Assembly: GCF_000686125.1 (NCBI RefSeq)
Contig: NZ_JMMA01000002.1
Location: 2,294,001-2,358,000 of the forward strand
DNA from: Ruminococcus sp. NK3A76
GTDB lineage: Bacteria > Bacillota > Clostridia > Oscillospirales > Ruminococcaceae
DNA: 64,000 nt
Direction: 5' to 3'
This document shows positions 52,464-61,167 of this stretch, piece after piece. A program made the translations under genes and the position numbers. The first letter of the stretch is position 1. Every line of letters begins with the position of its first letter. The notes under the pieces are model-generated. The model saw only the letters and a list, made by a program, of their open reading frames with translations. It was not told where the DNA came from and ran no database searches.

Positions 52464-53170
52464 TGACGGGACTTGTTTACAAGGAATGGAAGCAGAACCG
52501 CCTGTATATATTGTCCATGATAGTCTGCGGCTTTGCTCCGCTTATCGTGCTGCTTATCATGCATGACGAGATAAAGGACATCGGTGACACGCCCATTCGC
52601 ATCGGAGGACTGATCGCAGGCTTTCTTGCGGCAGGGGCTTTGCAGATGCTTGTTCTGTGTGGTGATGACCGCAAGCTGTGGGGCTACTGGATCACCGCAA
52701 CTCCCGACGGATACAAGGGCTTTCTCCGTGTGAAATATGAGATGATCTTCGGTATGATCGTGGTTTTGATGTTCTCGGTGCAGTTTGTTGATATGGGTTA
52801 TTGTGCGGTGGCTGCCGATATGGGAAAGGAAGAAGTCGGACAGATCAGCGGAATCGCACTTCCGCTCTGCTTTGTTCAGATACTTCTTCGTGCAATCGAC
52901 ATTCCGTTCGTTTACCGCTTTGGCAGTAAAAGGGGCAGCTTTGTAAAGCTCACCTGCTTTGTGGCTGTTGCGCTGTCCTTCTCTGCATTATTTGTGATTT
53001 ATCAGGAGAAATCTGATCCTTTCTTTAAAATGGGCATTGGTGTATTCACAACAGAAAACAGCTCGCTGCTCCTGTCGGTGGGGCTGGTGGTATGTCTTGC
53101 CCTGTACTATCTTTCCTACCGTATCACTTGCAGACTGTATCTGAAAGGGGTGGAGCAGTATGACCACTAA
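52463..53170 (+). CDS. ABC-2 type permease, subunit 2
   Basis: 235 residues from ATG 52463 (overlapping the previous TAA), about six hydrophobic segments, starting TGLVYKEWKQNRLYILSMIV. The longer upstream reading is rejected. Overlaps the CPBP gene by 11 bases. Confidence 0.85.
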   Translation: MTGLVYKEWKQNRLYILSMIVCGFAPLIVLLIMHDEIKDIGDTPIRIGGLIAGFLAAGALQMLVLCGDDRKLWGYWITATPDGYKGFLRVKYEMIFGMIVVLMFSVQFVDMGYCAVAADMGKEEVGQISGIALPLCFVQILLRAIDIPFVYRFGSKRGSFVKLTCFVAVALSFSALFVIYQEKSDPFFKMGIGVFTTENSSLLLSVGLVVCLALYYLSYRITCRLYLKGVEQYDH

Positions 53171-54002
53171 AAAAGAGAATGCTAAGCGCCTCGGGATCTA
53201 TCTTTTGACCGTGTTTGCGATCATGCTGATATTCGTTCTTTGTATAAAGCCCATGAGCACATCAAACACGGTATTCTACATCATATACATGATCTTCTCG
53301 TTTTCTCCTGCCGCTGCAAGCCTCATCACAAGAGCTGTCACCAAAGAGGGCTTTCATAATATGAAGCTGCACCTGAAACTCAGCGGCAATTTCAAATGGT
53401 ATCTGCTGGCTTTCGGACTTCCGCTGATCTGCTTCTCCGCTAAATTCCTGCTTCCTGTTATCATAAGTGGTCATGCTGACTGGCTCGGAGGTTTTACGGC
53501 TCAGAATGTGCTGGCAAGTGTATTTACCCTTGCAGCAATGTCGGCGGTCATGTCGATCGGTCTGATCGGTGAAGAACTGGGCTGGCGTGGGTATATGAAT
53601 CAGAAAACGGAACCGCTGCTCGGCACAGTCGGAACTTGTATCGTGGGCGGCATCGTGTGGGGGCTGTGGCATCTGCCAATGGATATTGCAGGCTGTAACG
53701 GTGCAATATCCGATGCCATGTCCATGTGCGGCGGAAGAATGATACAGCTCACGCTTTTCGGCGTGTTCCTGATGTGGCTGACGAAAAAGACGGACAGCGT
53801 TTTCCCAGCGGTGATCGGGCATTATATGTTCAATGAAAGTCAGGGGGCGCTGGCAGATCTCTTATATCAGGGCAATATCCCCGAAAATGCCGACCTTGGT
53901 GTGATCGCAGATGTATTTGAGTATCTGCCGATGATCGTGGTGGCAATGGTATCTATGATAATACTTTGTCATGATAAAGGCAACACTCCCAAAACTGTAT
54001 AA
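53160..54002 (+). CDS. CPBP intramembrane glutamic endopeptidase
   Basis: 280 residues, about seven transmembrane segments. The CPBP motifs are complete: GEELGWRGYM (EExxxR near residue 142), WGLWHLP near 177 and GHYMFNES (HxxxN near 220). Often linked to bacteriocin self-immunity or export; with an ABC exporter here that is a plausible role. Last gene of the operon. The end (KGNTPKTV) lies in GGCAACACTCC, similar to a MITE end. Confidence 0.9.
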   Translation: MTTKKENAKRLGIYLLTVFAIMLIFVLCIKPMSTSNTVFYIIYMIFSFSPAAASLITRAVTKEGFHNMKLHLKLSGNFKWYLLAFGLPLICFSAKFLLPVIISGHADWLGGFTAQNVLASVFTLAAMSAVMSIGLIGEELGWRGYMNQKTEPLLGTVGTCIVGGIVWGLWHLPMDIAGCNGAISDAMSMCGGRMIQLTLFGVFLMWLTKKTDSVFPAVIGHYMFNESQGALADLLYQGNIPENADLGVIADVFEYLPMIVVAMVSMIILCHDKGNTPKTV

Positions 54003-54009
54003 CGAATCA

Positions 54010-54041
54010 AACGCTCTCGGTGTGTCTGAGAGCGTTATTTC
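54010..54041 (+). terminator. Terminator of the GntR-ABC-CPBP operon
   Basis: AACGCTCTC pairs with GAGAGCGTT, followed by ATTTCTTTT. Confidence 0.85.
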
Positions 54042-54046
54042 TTTTC

Positions 54047-54395
54047 AGAAGGATTATTCCCCATTATCATCACGGACGGCTCTGAGAGTATTTTACCGGG
54101 CTTCGGCGCAGTTACTATGCTTGGTGGGCGGCAGTCTGGTGAAACTATTTCCTCGGCTCTCCCTGAGCCGATTTTGAATGTCGATATGCTTATCGTTTCA
54201 TTCAAATTTCTGCCCTGCCTGACCGCCCATGAAAAACACCCTTCACTTATCTACCGTGAAATTTGAGGTTTCGGGCATGATTTTCTGAAAAGTTTACAGT
54301 TTGTTCATGGCGATTCTACATCCCCCATAGTTGGGGCACGGGATCTCTGCCCCTGATGACGGGGATTTCAGAGGGTGGATTTCTCGGAAATGGGA
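54047..54395. other. Intergenic stretch, no gene supported
   Basis: About 350 bp of moderate GC with local inverted repeats (CCCC...GGGG around 54320-54365) but no ORF with a ribosome site. It looks like decayed coding DNA; the source cannot be identified. Confidence 0.4.
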
Positions 54396-54424
54396 TTGCT
54401 TTTTCGTGGGCGGTGTGATATAAT
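54396..54424 (+). promoter_or_regulatory. Promoter of the small membrane-protein gene
   Basis: TTGCTT, 17-base spacer, TATAAT with an upstream TG; start codon at 54483. Confidence 0.6.
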
Positions 54425-54482
54425 TTAGAGGTAGAGTAAGCACTCAGCTTGCTCGTGAAAATCGGAATTTAGGTGGCAAATA

Positions 54483-54917
54483 ATGAAGAAAAGATATTGT
54501 ATAATAACCCAAACACTTCTTCTGCTGTGGTTTTTTCTTGATATGACAGGTGTCTATTTCAGCAATTCATATCTGGTCACACGGTCATATAAAGATGACG
54601 GATTATTTTTTCTTATTTATTTAGTAGCGATGATATTATTCATCTTTAAGGAAAAAATCGGGAAATGGGCTGTTTGGGTATGGACATCATTATGGTTCGT
54701 AATTCAATTTTTATGCCACGAATGGTACACTATTTTTAGCAAAGGTGTAATGGGTTCACTTGAAGATAAGATAAAGTATTTCTCAGGTGCTATAAAGTGG
54801 ATTGAAATTGACGGAAGATATATACCCGATGTTTATCATACCATTTTGCACATTCTTATTCTGGCGGTTGTTATTACAACAGCACTATATATCAGAAATT
54901 CAAAAAAGCGAGTATAA
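54483..54917 (+). CDS. Small membrane protein of unknown function
   Basis: 144 residues with four hydrophobic segments (ITQTLLLLWFFLDMTGVYF, FFLIYLVAMILFIF, WVWTSLWFVIQFL, ILHILILAVVITTALYI). The loop between helices 3 and 4 holds a polar stretch (SLEDKIKYFSGAIKWIEIDG). Family not recognised. Stands alone between promoter and terminator. Confidence 0.65.
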   Translation: MKKRYCIITQTLLLLWFFLDMTGVYFSNSYLVTRSYKDDGLFFLIYLVAMILFIFKEKIGKWAVWVWTSLWFVIQFLCHEWYTIFSKGVMGSLEDKIKYFSGAIKWIEIDGRYIPDVYHTILHILILAVVITTALYIRNSKKRV

Positions 54918-54960
54918 ATTCTGATTTATCTTAGCAACAAAAACTGAATATCAATATCAT

Positions 54961-54990
54961 ATGCAGAGCAACACCAGCTCTGCATTTTTT
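54961..54990 (+). terminator. Intrinsic terminator
   Basis: ATGCAGAGC-AACACCA-GCTCTGCAT followed by TTTTT. Confidence 0.9.
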
Positions 54991-55156
54991 ATGCCCGATT
55001 CAAAATTCCCCATAACAATTTCACGATAAGAAAAGTTTTATGGCGCACGGGGGTTCATGCGCACTGCGAATAGACTTTCACCCCGAAAGTGCGCTATAAT
55101 TTTAGTGTGGGGCTGGAAGTTCAGCTCGACAAAAATTTCAGAATGGTGGTGATGAT

Positions 55157-55321
55157 ATGGCTGCGACTTCTATCGCTGACAAGCTGGCGAAACTCGAAAA
55201 TAAGATCGCAAAGCGTGAGAAAACTATCGCTGAGGAGCAGACACAGCTCGACAAAGATTTTTCTTACCCCGATGATGTTCCCGAAACTATCAGACAGCAG
55301 AATTTGATATGTTATGTTTAG
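55157..55321 (+). pseudogene. N-terminal fragment of a coiled-coil protein
   Basis: 54 codons, MAATSIADKLAKLENKIAKR then EKTIAEEQTQLDKDFSYPDD, ending abruptly in QQNLICYV. GGTGGTGAT precedes the ATG. The heptad-like helix recalls small proteins of conjugative elements; the short nonsensical end suggests a truncated gene. Confidence 0.45.
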
Positions 55322-55383
55322 TCTGACTTGGCGGCATAAGTATGTGTGACCTCGTACTTTTTACACAGTAAAGCACTAACGTG

Positions 55384-55488
55384 CTAAACTGTTCCAAAAG
55401 TACCGCTCACCTTCGGAGAGCTTTCGGTCGTCTCCCGACAGGGCAAGGCTGCCGCCCTGCACCTGCTTTTGACTGTTTTTTCTATCAT
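55384..55488 (-). pseudogene. Short ORF, possibly a truncated TnpW-like gene
   Basis: 34 codons, MIEKTVKSRCRAAALPCRET then TESSPKVSGTFGTV, with a GGGGGGG tract 11 bases upstream. The end resembles the beginning of transposon-encoded TnpW-like proteins, from memory only. 55489-55695 shows nothing else. Confidence 0.25.
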
Positions 55489-55695
55489 TGGTATCCCCCC
55501 CTTCTTTATTGACGGGAGTGTTTTTCGTCCCTTCGCAATATATAGTGTAAAAGATGTTAGTTTTTTCTCGGAAATCATATAATAAGAGACATTGATTCAA
55601 GCTGAAACACACCAAATTATGCAAATCTATCAAGCTGTAATACTATAAAAGATGCATTTTAGAAAAATAAGGCACTCCTGTTTTATGCATACGTC

Positions 55696-55724
55696 TTGAT
55701 TTTCAATCTATAATATGATATAAT
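55696..55724 (+). promoter_or_regulatory. Promoter of the DUF4143 ATPase gene
   Basis: TTGATT, 17-base spacer, TATAAT, 24 bases ahead of the ATG at 55748. Confidence 0.75.
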
Positions 55725-55747
55725 AGTACTTGAAAGAGGGTGTTTAT

Positions 55748-57067
55748 ATGCTTAAACGTAAGATGTATGAAAAGCTGCTTGACTGGAAGAACAACAGAGG
55801 TCAGCACTGTCTGCTTATCAAGGGTGCAAGACAGGTGGGTAAGACTTACATTGTCAGAGAATTCGGCAAGTCTGAGTATAAGAGTTTTATCGAAATAAAC
55901 TTCCTTGAACACCCCGAATTTAAGATCATCTTTGACGGAGACCGTTCTGCTGAAACTATTTTCAAAAACATCTCCTATAATATACCGAATGTAAAGCTTG
56001 TGCCGCATAAAACCCTGTTATTTCTTGACGAGATACAGAAGTGCGCCAATGCACGAACTGCTCTTAAATTCTTAGCACAGGACGAAAGGTTCGATGTGAT
56101 TGCATCCGGTTCTCTGCTTGGGCTTGCTTACGGGCGTGACGATGATAAAGAGGTTGAAGAAATCGAGTCAATACCTGTCGGGTATGAAAAGCCCATTATG
56201 ATGTATCCTCTTGATTTTGAGGAGTTCCTTTGGGCTTATGGGTACGGTAAGGATACTATCAGCTATCTCAAAAGCTTCTATGACACAAAGGAAAAAGTGC
56301 CGGAGCAGATCAATGAAAAGTATCTCTCTCTTATCAGAGAGTACATTGTTGTCGGAGGTATGCCGGAGGTAGTGGCCGATTTTATGGAGAACAAGGACTT
56401 TTCAAGGGTGCAGGAGATACAGGATAAGGTGCTTGCTTCTTATGCAGATGATATCTCTCAGCACGCTAAGGGTTCGGAAAAGGTCAAGGTGCGCAGCTGT
56501 TATGACAGCATTCCACGGCAGCTTGCAAGAGAGAACAAGAAGTTCAAGTACAGTGAGATCGAGAAGAAAGCTGCTGCCAGAAAATTTGGTGACAGCATAC
56601 AATGGCTTAGTGATGCGAGCATGGTGAATATCTGCCTAAATACGACTACACCTCAGCTTCCTCTTAAAGCATATGAAAAGGACAATGAGTTCAAGGTTTA
56701 TATGAATGATACAGGTTTGCTGATGGCATTGTATGGCTTTACCACAAAGCAGGCACTTCTCAACAATAAGCTGAAGGGTGCTGCCAAGGGCGGTATCTAT
56801 GAGAATCTGGTTGCTCAGATGCTCATTCAGAGAGGATATTCTCTGCACTATTATAAGCCTGATGACAACTCCGAGCTGGAATTTGTTATTGAAAAGGATA
56901 TGGAGATAGCGCCTGTGGAGGTCAAGGCAGGTAATACAGCAACAGTTTCTCTTGATCGCTTTATCGAAAGATTTGGATCAGCAAATGCATATAAGGTTGC
57001 AGGCAGCAATGTAGGTATTAATGGTGTAAAGCTAACTATACCTCATTATATGGTAATGTTTTTATAG
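55748..57067 (+). CDS. AAA ATPase with DUF4143 domain
   Basis: 439 residues. AAA_14 ATPase with Walker A IKGARQVGKTY near residue 26, Walker B LLFLDEIQKC near 94, ASGSLLG sensor, and a C-terminal DUF4143 nuclease-like domain (ELEFVIEKDMEIAPVEVKAG). These proteins are widespread accessory ATPases with unclear roles. AGAGGG precedes ATG 55748. Its TAG stop is made of TSD bases plus the first base of MITE copy 3; the pre-insertion sequence also reads TAG, so the protein is unchanged. Confidence 0.9.
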   Translation: MLKRKMYEKLLDWKNNRGQHCLLIKGARQVGKTYIVREFGKSEYKSFIEINFLEHPEFKIIFDGDRSAETIFKNISYNIPNVKLVPHKTLLFLDEIQKCANARTALKFLAQDERFDVIASGSLLGLAYGRDDDKEVEEIESIPVGYEKPIMMYPLDFEEFLWAYGYGKDTISYLKSFYDTKEKVPEQINEKYLSLIREYIVVGGMPEVVADFMENKDFSRVQEIQDKVLASYADDISQHAKGSEKVKVRSCYDSIPRQLARENKKFKYSEIEKKAAARKFGDSIQWLSDASMVNICLNTTTPQLPLKAYEKDNEFKVYMNDTGLLMALYGFTTKQALLNNKLKGAAKGGIYENLVAQMLIQRGYSLHYYKPDDNSELEFVIEKDMEIAPVEVKAGNTATVSLDRFIERFGSANAYKVAGSNVGINGVKLTIPHYMVMFL

Positions 57068-57238
57068 GCAACACCGCTGGGCCATTGTACGTCAGACACG
57101 CAGTCAAATTTTTCGTCAGATTGGCTAAATTTACCGCAGGAATACTAACGTATTTCAAGGTAAATCTGGGTAATATGACGGAAAATTTGCAAGTGGATGG
57201 CGTGCAAAGGTATCCGCCGGTGGCCCGGCGGTGTTGCC
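57067..57238 (+). mobile_element. MITE copy 3 (172 bp)
   Basis: Ends GGCAACACC/GGTGTTGCC; duplication TATA (57063-57066, 57239-57242). Nearly identical to copy 2, inserted at the stop codon of the DUF4143 gene. Confidence 0.95.
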
Positions 57239-57312
57239 TATAGCATCATGATCCCGATCTGATTTTATGCTGCTGCAAAGACCTGAATTATAAGACTACA
57301 GAGGACTTCACT

Positions 57313-58569
57313 ATGTATGATATATTTGACTTATTCCACCAAACGGAAAACTATTTTGACATAGTTTACAATGACATATTCAAGATGAAAGCCGACGTGC
57401 TTGTGTTTTCGGATACGCCTCCTCATCTGAAGATGGAAGGATCGCTTTGCAAGGAGATATACCGCCGCGCAGGTTTGGACAGAAGTGAACTGAAAAAAAA
57501 CTGGCTCGATCTTCTTAGTGCACAGCAGGACGATCAGTTTTTATTCGTGACCGAAGGGGAAAAACTTGGTTATAAATGGCTGTTTCATATCGATGTCCCG
57601 AATTATTATGAAAATATCAGGGGCGAAAACAAACGGCTGGCGAATTGCTATAAGTTTGCTTTACAATGCGCCAGCGAACTGAATGCAGAGTCGATAGTAT
57701 TTCCTCTGCTGGGTACGGGCAGCAGCAAGTATTCCTTTGATCCCGTGGAAGCTTTCGACATAGTAAGCAGCTATATAAATGATAATGCCGGCCTCGATTT
57801 CGATTATATGAACATTACTTTTGCGATAAATGACAGGGCACTGTATGACAAGCTTAAAAGGTTCGAGAAATTCAGAGATATATTTATCTGGGGACGACGG
57901 TACGATATAGATTCCGATATATTCAACCTCAGTGGTGATACCGGTCCGGGCATTTACTATCCGTTTCGCAGCAGCGATCTCAGAGAGATCGATAAGAGCA
58001 GAATGTTCAGGAATTTTGAAAAAGAAGAGCAGGAAAGAGAACAGAGCTATTTCAGGATATGTCAGGAGATAAAAGATCAGCGCATAAAGTATCTCAAACA
58101 GAACCCTCAGAAGACAGACAAGGATTTCTCCATGCAAATGATATCTGACGTCATCATCGATTGGCTGAACACTCCAAAAGAGGATTATTCCGGCGACCAT
58201 TACGAACGAAAGGACAGAAGCGCCTCAGAGCTGGCTGAAATGATCTGTGCTGTGCCGTCAACGGTAACTACTCTGAGTCTCGGCAAAGGTAAATTTCCCT
58301 CCCGTGATCTTCTGATAGCTCTCGCTATCGCAATGAAACTGAACCGTGAGGAACGGGTGAGATTTATCCTCTACCGCAATGAGGACGAGCGCTATCCTCA
58401 CGGTACAAAGGAAGAGGTCATCGAAGGGATACTTAACGATTATAATGATTTTCCCGACTATGATACAGTCAACCAAAAGCTATATAAAATGACCGGTATG
58501 ACAATACGAAAGCAGCCGGGCAGGATAACAAAGCAGAAGGACAAGGAAAAAGAGATAGAACATCTCTGA
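57313..58569 (+). CDS. Macro-domain protein with C-terminal HTH-like domain
   Basis: 418 residues. Residues 15-190 are a macro domain (DIVYNDIFKMKADVLVFSDT, then SIVFPLLGTGSSKYSFDP), binding ADP-ribose or related ligands. Residues 210-300 are charged and helical; 300-400 look like an HTH/DNA- or RNA-binding module (SASELAEMICAVPSTVTTLS, SRDLLIALAIAMKLNREERV). This combination is seen in defence-type macro proteins. It has no neighbouring toxin; the DUF3990 gene is 46 kb away. The ribosome site is weak (GAGGA). Confidence 0.8.
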   Translation: MYDIFDLFHQTENYFDIVYNDIFKMKADVLVFSDTPPHLKMEGSLCKEIYRRAGLDRSELKKNWLDLLSAQQDDQFLFVTEGEKLGYKWLFHIDVPNYYENIRGENKRLANCYKFALQCASELNAESIVFPLLGTGSSKYSFDPVEAFDIVSSYINDNAGLDFDYMNITFAINDRALYDKLKRFEKFRDIFIWGRRYDIDSDIFNLSGDTGPGIYYPFRSSDLREIDKSRMFRNFEKEEQEREQSYFRICQEIKDQRIKYLKQNPQKTDKDFSMQMISDVIIDWLNTPKEDYSGDHYERKDRSASELAEMICAVPSTVTTLSLGKGKFPSRDLLIALAIAMKLNREERVRFILYRNEDERYPHGTKEEVIEGILNDYNDFPDYDTVNQKLYKMTGMTIRKQPGRITKQKDKEKEIEHL

Positions 58570-58651
58570 ACTAATGCAAAAAGCAATACATTTTACTTAA
58601 GTAGAGATGTTTTCTGCATTATCACTTGACTCAGCTCTAAAGCTATCAGAC

Positions 58652-58677
58652 AGCGTCGCACTTGCGGCGCTTTTTTT
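58652..58677 (+). terminator. Intrinsic terminator
   Basis: AGCGTCGC-ACTT-GCGGCGCT followed by TTTTTT. Confidence 0.9.
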
Positions 58678-58773
58678 ATGCCAACATTTTGTTTCTAAAG
58701 GAAAAACAAAGTCCTCAGATAATATGATATGATGTAATCACAGAAGAAACACACGACTACAAGGAGGCAGAAC

Positions 58774-59382
58774 ATGAATAACAGGATCATTCTTTCAGCA
58801 CCCAGCTATATCCACAAGGGCGCAAACTCAACTTCATCTATCTCGCTGAAGGACGAGCTTTTATCAAAGCGGATAATACTCATAAGCGGCGAGATAAACG
58901 ACGAAACGGCTGTGAATGCGTTTATGAGCTTTGGCTATCTCACCCAGTCGCCCGAGCCTATCAAAATGGTGATAAACTCGGGCGGCGGAAAGGTAAACTC
59001 GGGGCAGGCGATCTACGATTTTATGCAGGGGTGCAAAAACGAGGTGCATACCCTTTGCTTAGGTAATTGTTCGAGCATGGCGGCGGTACTGCTTGCGGCA
59101 GGAACTAAGGGGCACAGATATATCCTGCCGCACTCAGAGGTGATGATACATGAGGTGCTCATAGGAAACGGCATAGGCGGCTCGGCGACGAGCATATCAA
59201 AGATATCCCAGTCGATCAACGAAACGAGGGATATAATGAACGGTATCCTTGCCAAGCACACTGGCAAAACGATCGAGGAGATAAACGAGGCGACATCGTT
59301 TGACAACTTTATGAACGCAGAGCAGGCTGTTGAGTTTGGCATCTGTGACAGGATAATAACGAACATTTTTGAGGAGGTATAA
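58774..59382 (+). CDS. ClpP-like serine protease of an accessory locus
   Basis: 202 residues. Catalytic Ser in GNCSSMAAV near residue 107, His in VMIHEVL near 129, Asp in SFDNF near 178. INSGGGKVNSGQAIYDFMQG is the ClpP hallmark. It is shorter and more divergent than housekeeping ClpP and is paired with a VirD4-like ATPase two bases downstream, as in some mobile elements. AAGGAGG upstream. Confidence 0.85.
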   Translation: MNNRIILSAPSYIHKGANSTSSISLKDELLSKRIILISGEINDETAVNAFMSFGYLTQSPEPIKMVINSGGGKVNSGQAIYDFMQGCKNEVHTLCLGNCSSMAAVLLAAGTKGHRYILPHSEVMIHEVLIGNGIGGSATSISKISQSINETRDIMNGILAKHTGKTIEEINEATSFDNFMNAEQAVEFGICDRIITNIFEEV

Positions 59383-59384
59383 AA

Positions 59385-60674
59385 ATGATGAACAAGATAA
59401 CACCGGAGGATCTGCAAAGGATATTCGCAGAAACAGAGGAGCTCGGAAACGCAGAGGTCGAGTTTATGATGGGGAAATTCATAGCTGCCGAGGGCTGCGA
59501 ATACAGCCTTGATGACTATGAAACGAACCTTAACAACAATGTACTGATAGTCGGCGGCTCGGGGACGGGGAAGACAAGGAAAATAGTCACGCCAAACATA
59601 AAGCAAGCGGTGGGTTCATACTTTATCTGCGACCCTAAGGGGCAGCTGTACAAGGTGTGGGGCAAGTACCTTGTGGACAAGGGCTACAAGATAAGACTGG
59701 TAGATTTCATCCACCCCGATATGTCGGACGGCTACAACCCAATGGATTACCTTAAAATATCGCAGGACATAGCAAAGCTCGCATCGGTGATAACCAACAG
59801 CAAGGAATCGGAGGGTACACGCTGCGACCCATACTGGGACAGAATGACGGTACTGCTTTTGTGTGCGATAATCGGCTATATGAAGGAAACGAACAGCAAG
59901 GAGATGACCTTCCGTGAGATACTGCGGCTTGTAAGGCTTGGCGAGAGAGAGGACAGCGATGACAAGCGCTCGGAGCTTAGAAAGCTGTTTGACAGCCACA
60001 AGAAGAAGCACCCCGATAGCTGGGCGTGTGAAAAGTTTGAGGCGGTAGACACAGCCCCCTACAAGACATATGACACTATCAGGAGTACGCTTGCCGCTAA
60101 GTTTTCGCAGTTTGACACCGAGGAGCTGAGGCTTATGATGAAAAAGGGAGGCTTTGACTTTACATCTGTTGCAAGGGAAAAGACAGCGGTATTTGTTACG
60201 GTCAGCGACACGGACAGGACAATGGACACACTTGTAAACATTTTCTTCACACAGGCGATGAACGAGCTTTGCAGCTTCGCTGACGATAAGTGCAGCGACG
60301 GCAGGCTACCGATACCGGTAAGGTTTATCCTTGATGACTTTGCCACAAACTGCCGCATAGATGAGTTTCCGAGAATGATCTCGTCGATCAGGTCAAGGGC
60401 ATTATCGGTAATGCTTATGATACAGTCAGAAGCACAGCTAAGGCAGGGGTACGAGCATGATGCACAGACGATAATCTCAAACTGCGACACCTACATCTAC
60501 TTGGGCGGCAATGACGTACAGACAGCAAAGGTAGTCAGCGAGCGCTGCGACAAGCCGCTTAATGAGGTGCTGTATATGCCGGTTGGACACTGTTGGGTGT
60601 TCAGGCGTGGGTCACAGCCTAAGTTTGCAAGGCTTGCTGATCCTGATAAGAAGGACAGGGGCATGGACAAATAA
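59385..60674 (+). CDS. VirD4/TraG-like coupling ATPase without membrane anchor
   Basis: 429 residues. Walker A VGGSGTGKTR near residue 57, Walker B RFILDDFAT near 312, and TraG/VirD4 motifs (YFICDPKGQLYK, YNPMDYLK, IQSEAQLRQGYEHDAQTIIS). No N-terminal transmembrane helices, unlike normal coupling proteins. The window has no relaxase or other type IV genes, so with ClpP it may form a separate machine or be left from an element. GAGGAGG precedes the ATG. Confidence 0.85.
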   Translation: MMNKITPEDLQRIFAETEELGNAEVEFMMGKFIAAEGCEYSLDDYETNLNNNVLIVGGSGTGKTRKIVTPNIKQAVGSYFICDPKGQLYKVWGKYLVDKGYKIRLVDFIHPDMSDGYNPMDYLKISQDIAKLASVITNSKESEGTRCDPYWDRMTVLLLCAIIGYMKETNSKEMTFREILRLVRLGEREDSDDKRSELRKLFDSHKKKHPDSWACEKFEAVDTAPYKTYDTIRSTLAAKFSQFDTEELRLMMKKGGFDFTSVAREKTAVFVTVSDTDRTMDTLVNIFFTQAMNELCSFADDKCSDGRLPIPVRFILDDFATNCRIDEFPRMISSIRSRALSVMLMIQSEAQLRQGYEHDAQTIISNCDTYIYLGGNDVQTAKVVSERCDKPLNEVLYMPVGHCWVFRRGSQPKFARLADPDKKDRGMDK

Positions 60675-60681
60675 AATAACA

Positions 60682-60709
60682 GGTCTGCCGGGGACACACC
60701 CGGCAGACC
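60682..60709. terminator. Hairpin between convergent genes
   Basis: GGTCTGCCGGG pairs with CCCGGCAGACC; T-rich bases follow on the minus strand only (TGTTATTTTATTTG). Confidence 0.7.
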
Positions 60710-60717
60710 CGTAAATA

Positions 60718-60957
60718 TCAGCGTTCGTCTTTGTTTTTTTCTTTTTCGGGCGGATAATACTTCAAGATATCCGTCAGATCGCATTCAAGATAATCACAGA
60801 TGCGTGTTAGAACATCAAGATCAATGCGTGACATTTTGTTATTGCAGTAGGCATTGAGCTGCGTCTGCTGTAAATTGCAGGCACGGCATATCTTGTATTT
60901 CGATACTCCCTTTGATTTTCTGAAATCATCAAGGGTTATAACTATCTTTCCTGACAT
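60718..60957 (-). CDS. XRE-family transcriptional regulator
   Basis: 79 residues, one Cro/C1-type HTH (RKSKGVSKYKICRACNLQQT, LNAYCNNKMSRIDLDVLTRI). Charged tail KEKNKDER. AGGAGGG precedes ATG 60957. Probably represses itself or the divergent zinc-ribbon genes. Confidence 0.85.
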   Translation of the reverse strand: MSGKIVITLDDFRKSKGVSKYKICRACNLQQTQLNAYCNNKMSRIDLDVLTRICDYLECDLTDILKYYPPEKEKNKDER

Positions 60958-61167
60958 AAATGTTCCCTCCTTGTATTATATGCAGCTTTATACATATTAT
61001 ACAAAGGCAGGGAACATTTATAAAGATATATTTATGTGCTATGTAGAAATATACATATATTTTTGTCGGTTCAGTTGTTTATTTATCCAGCTTTTGCTAT
61101 AATAATTAAGAGCATATATATAATATGCATATATATACATATATATAATCATAACGGAGGAATGATC

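Noticed and set aside
53970-53990. GGCAACACTCC at the end of the CPBP gene as a further MITE copy
   Set aside because: Only one nine-base near-match, no second end and no duplication; may be chance.
60682-60709. Hairpin behind the VirD4-like gene as a phage or element attachment site
   Set aside because: It is a plain GC-rich stem between convergent genes, and no matching core repeat was seen elsewhere.
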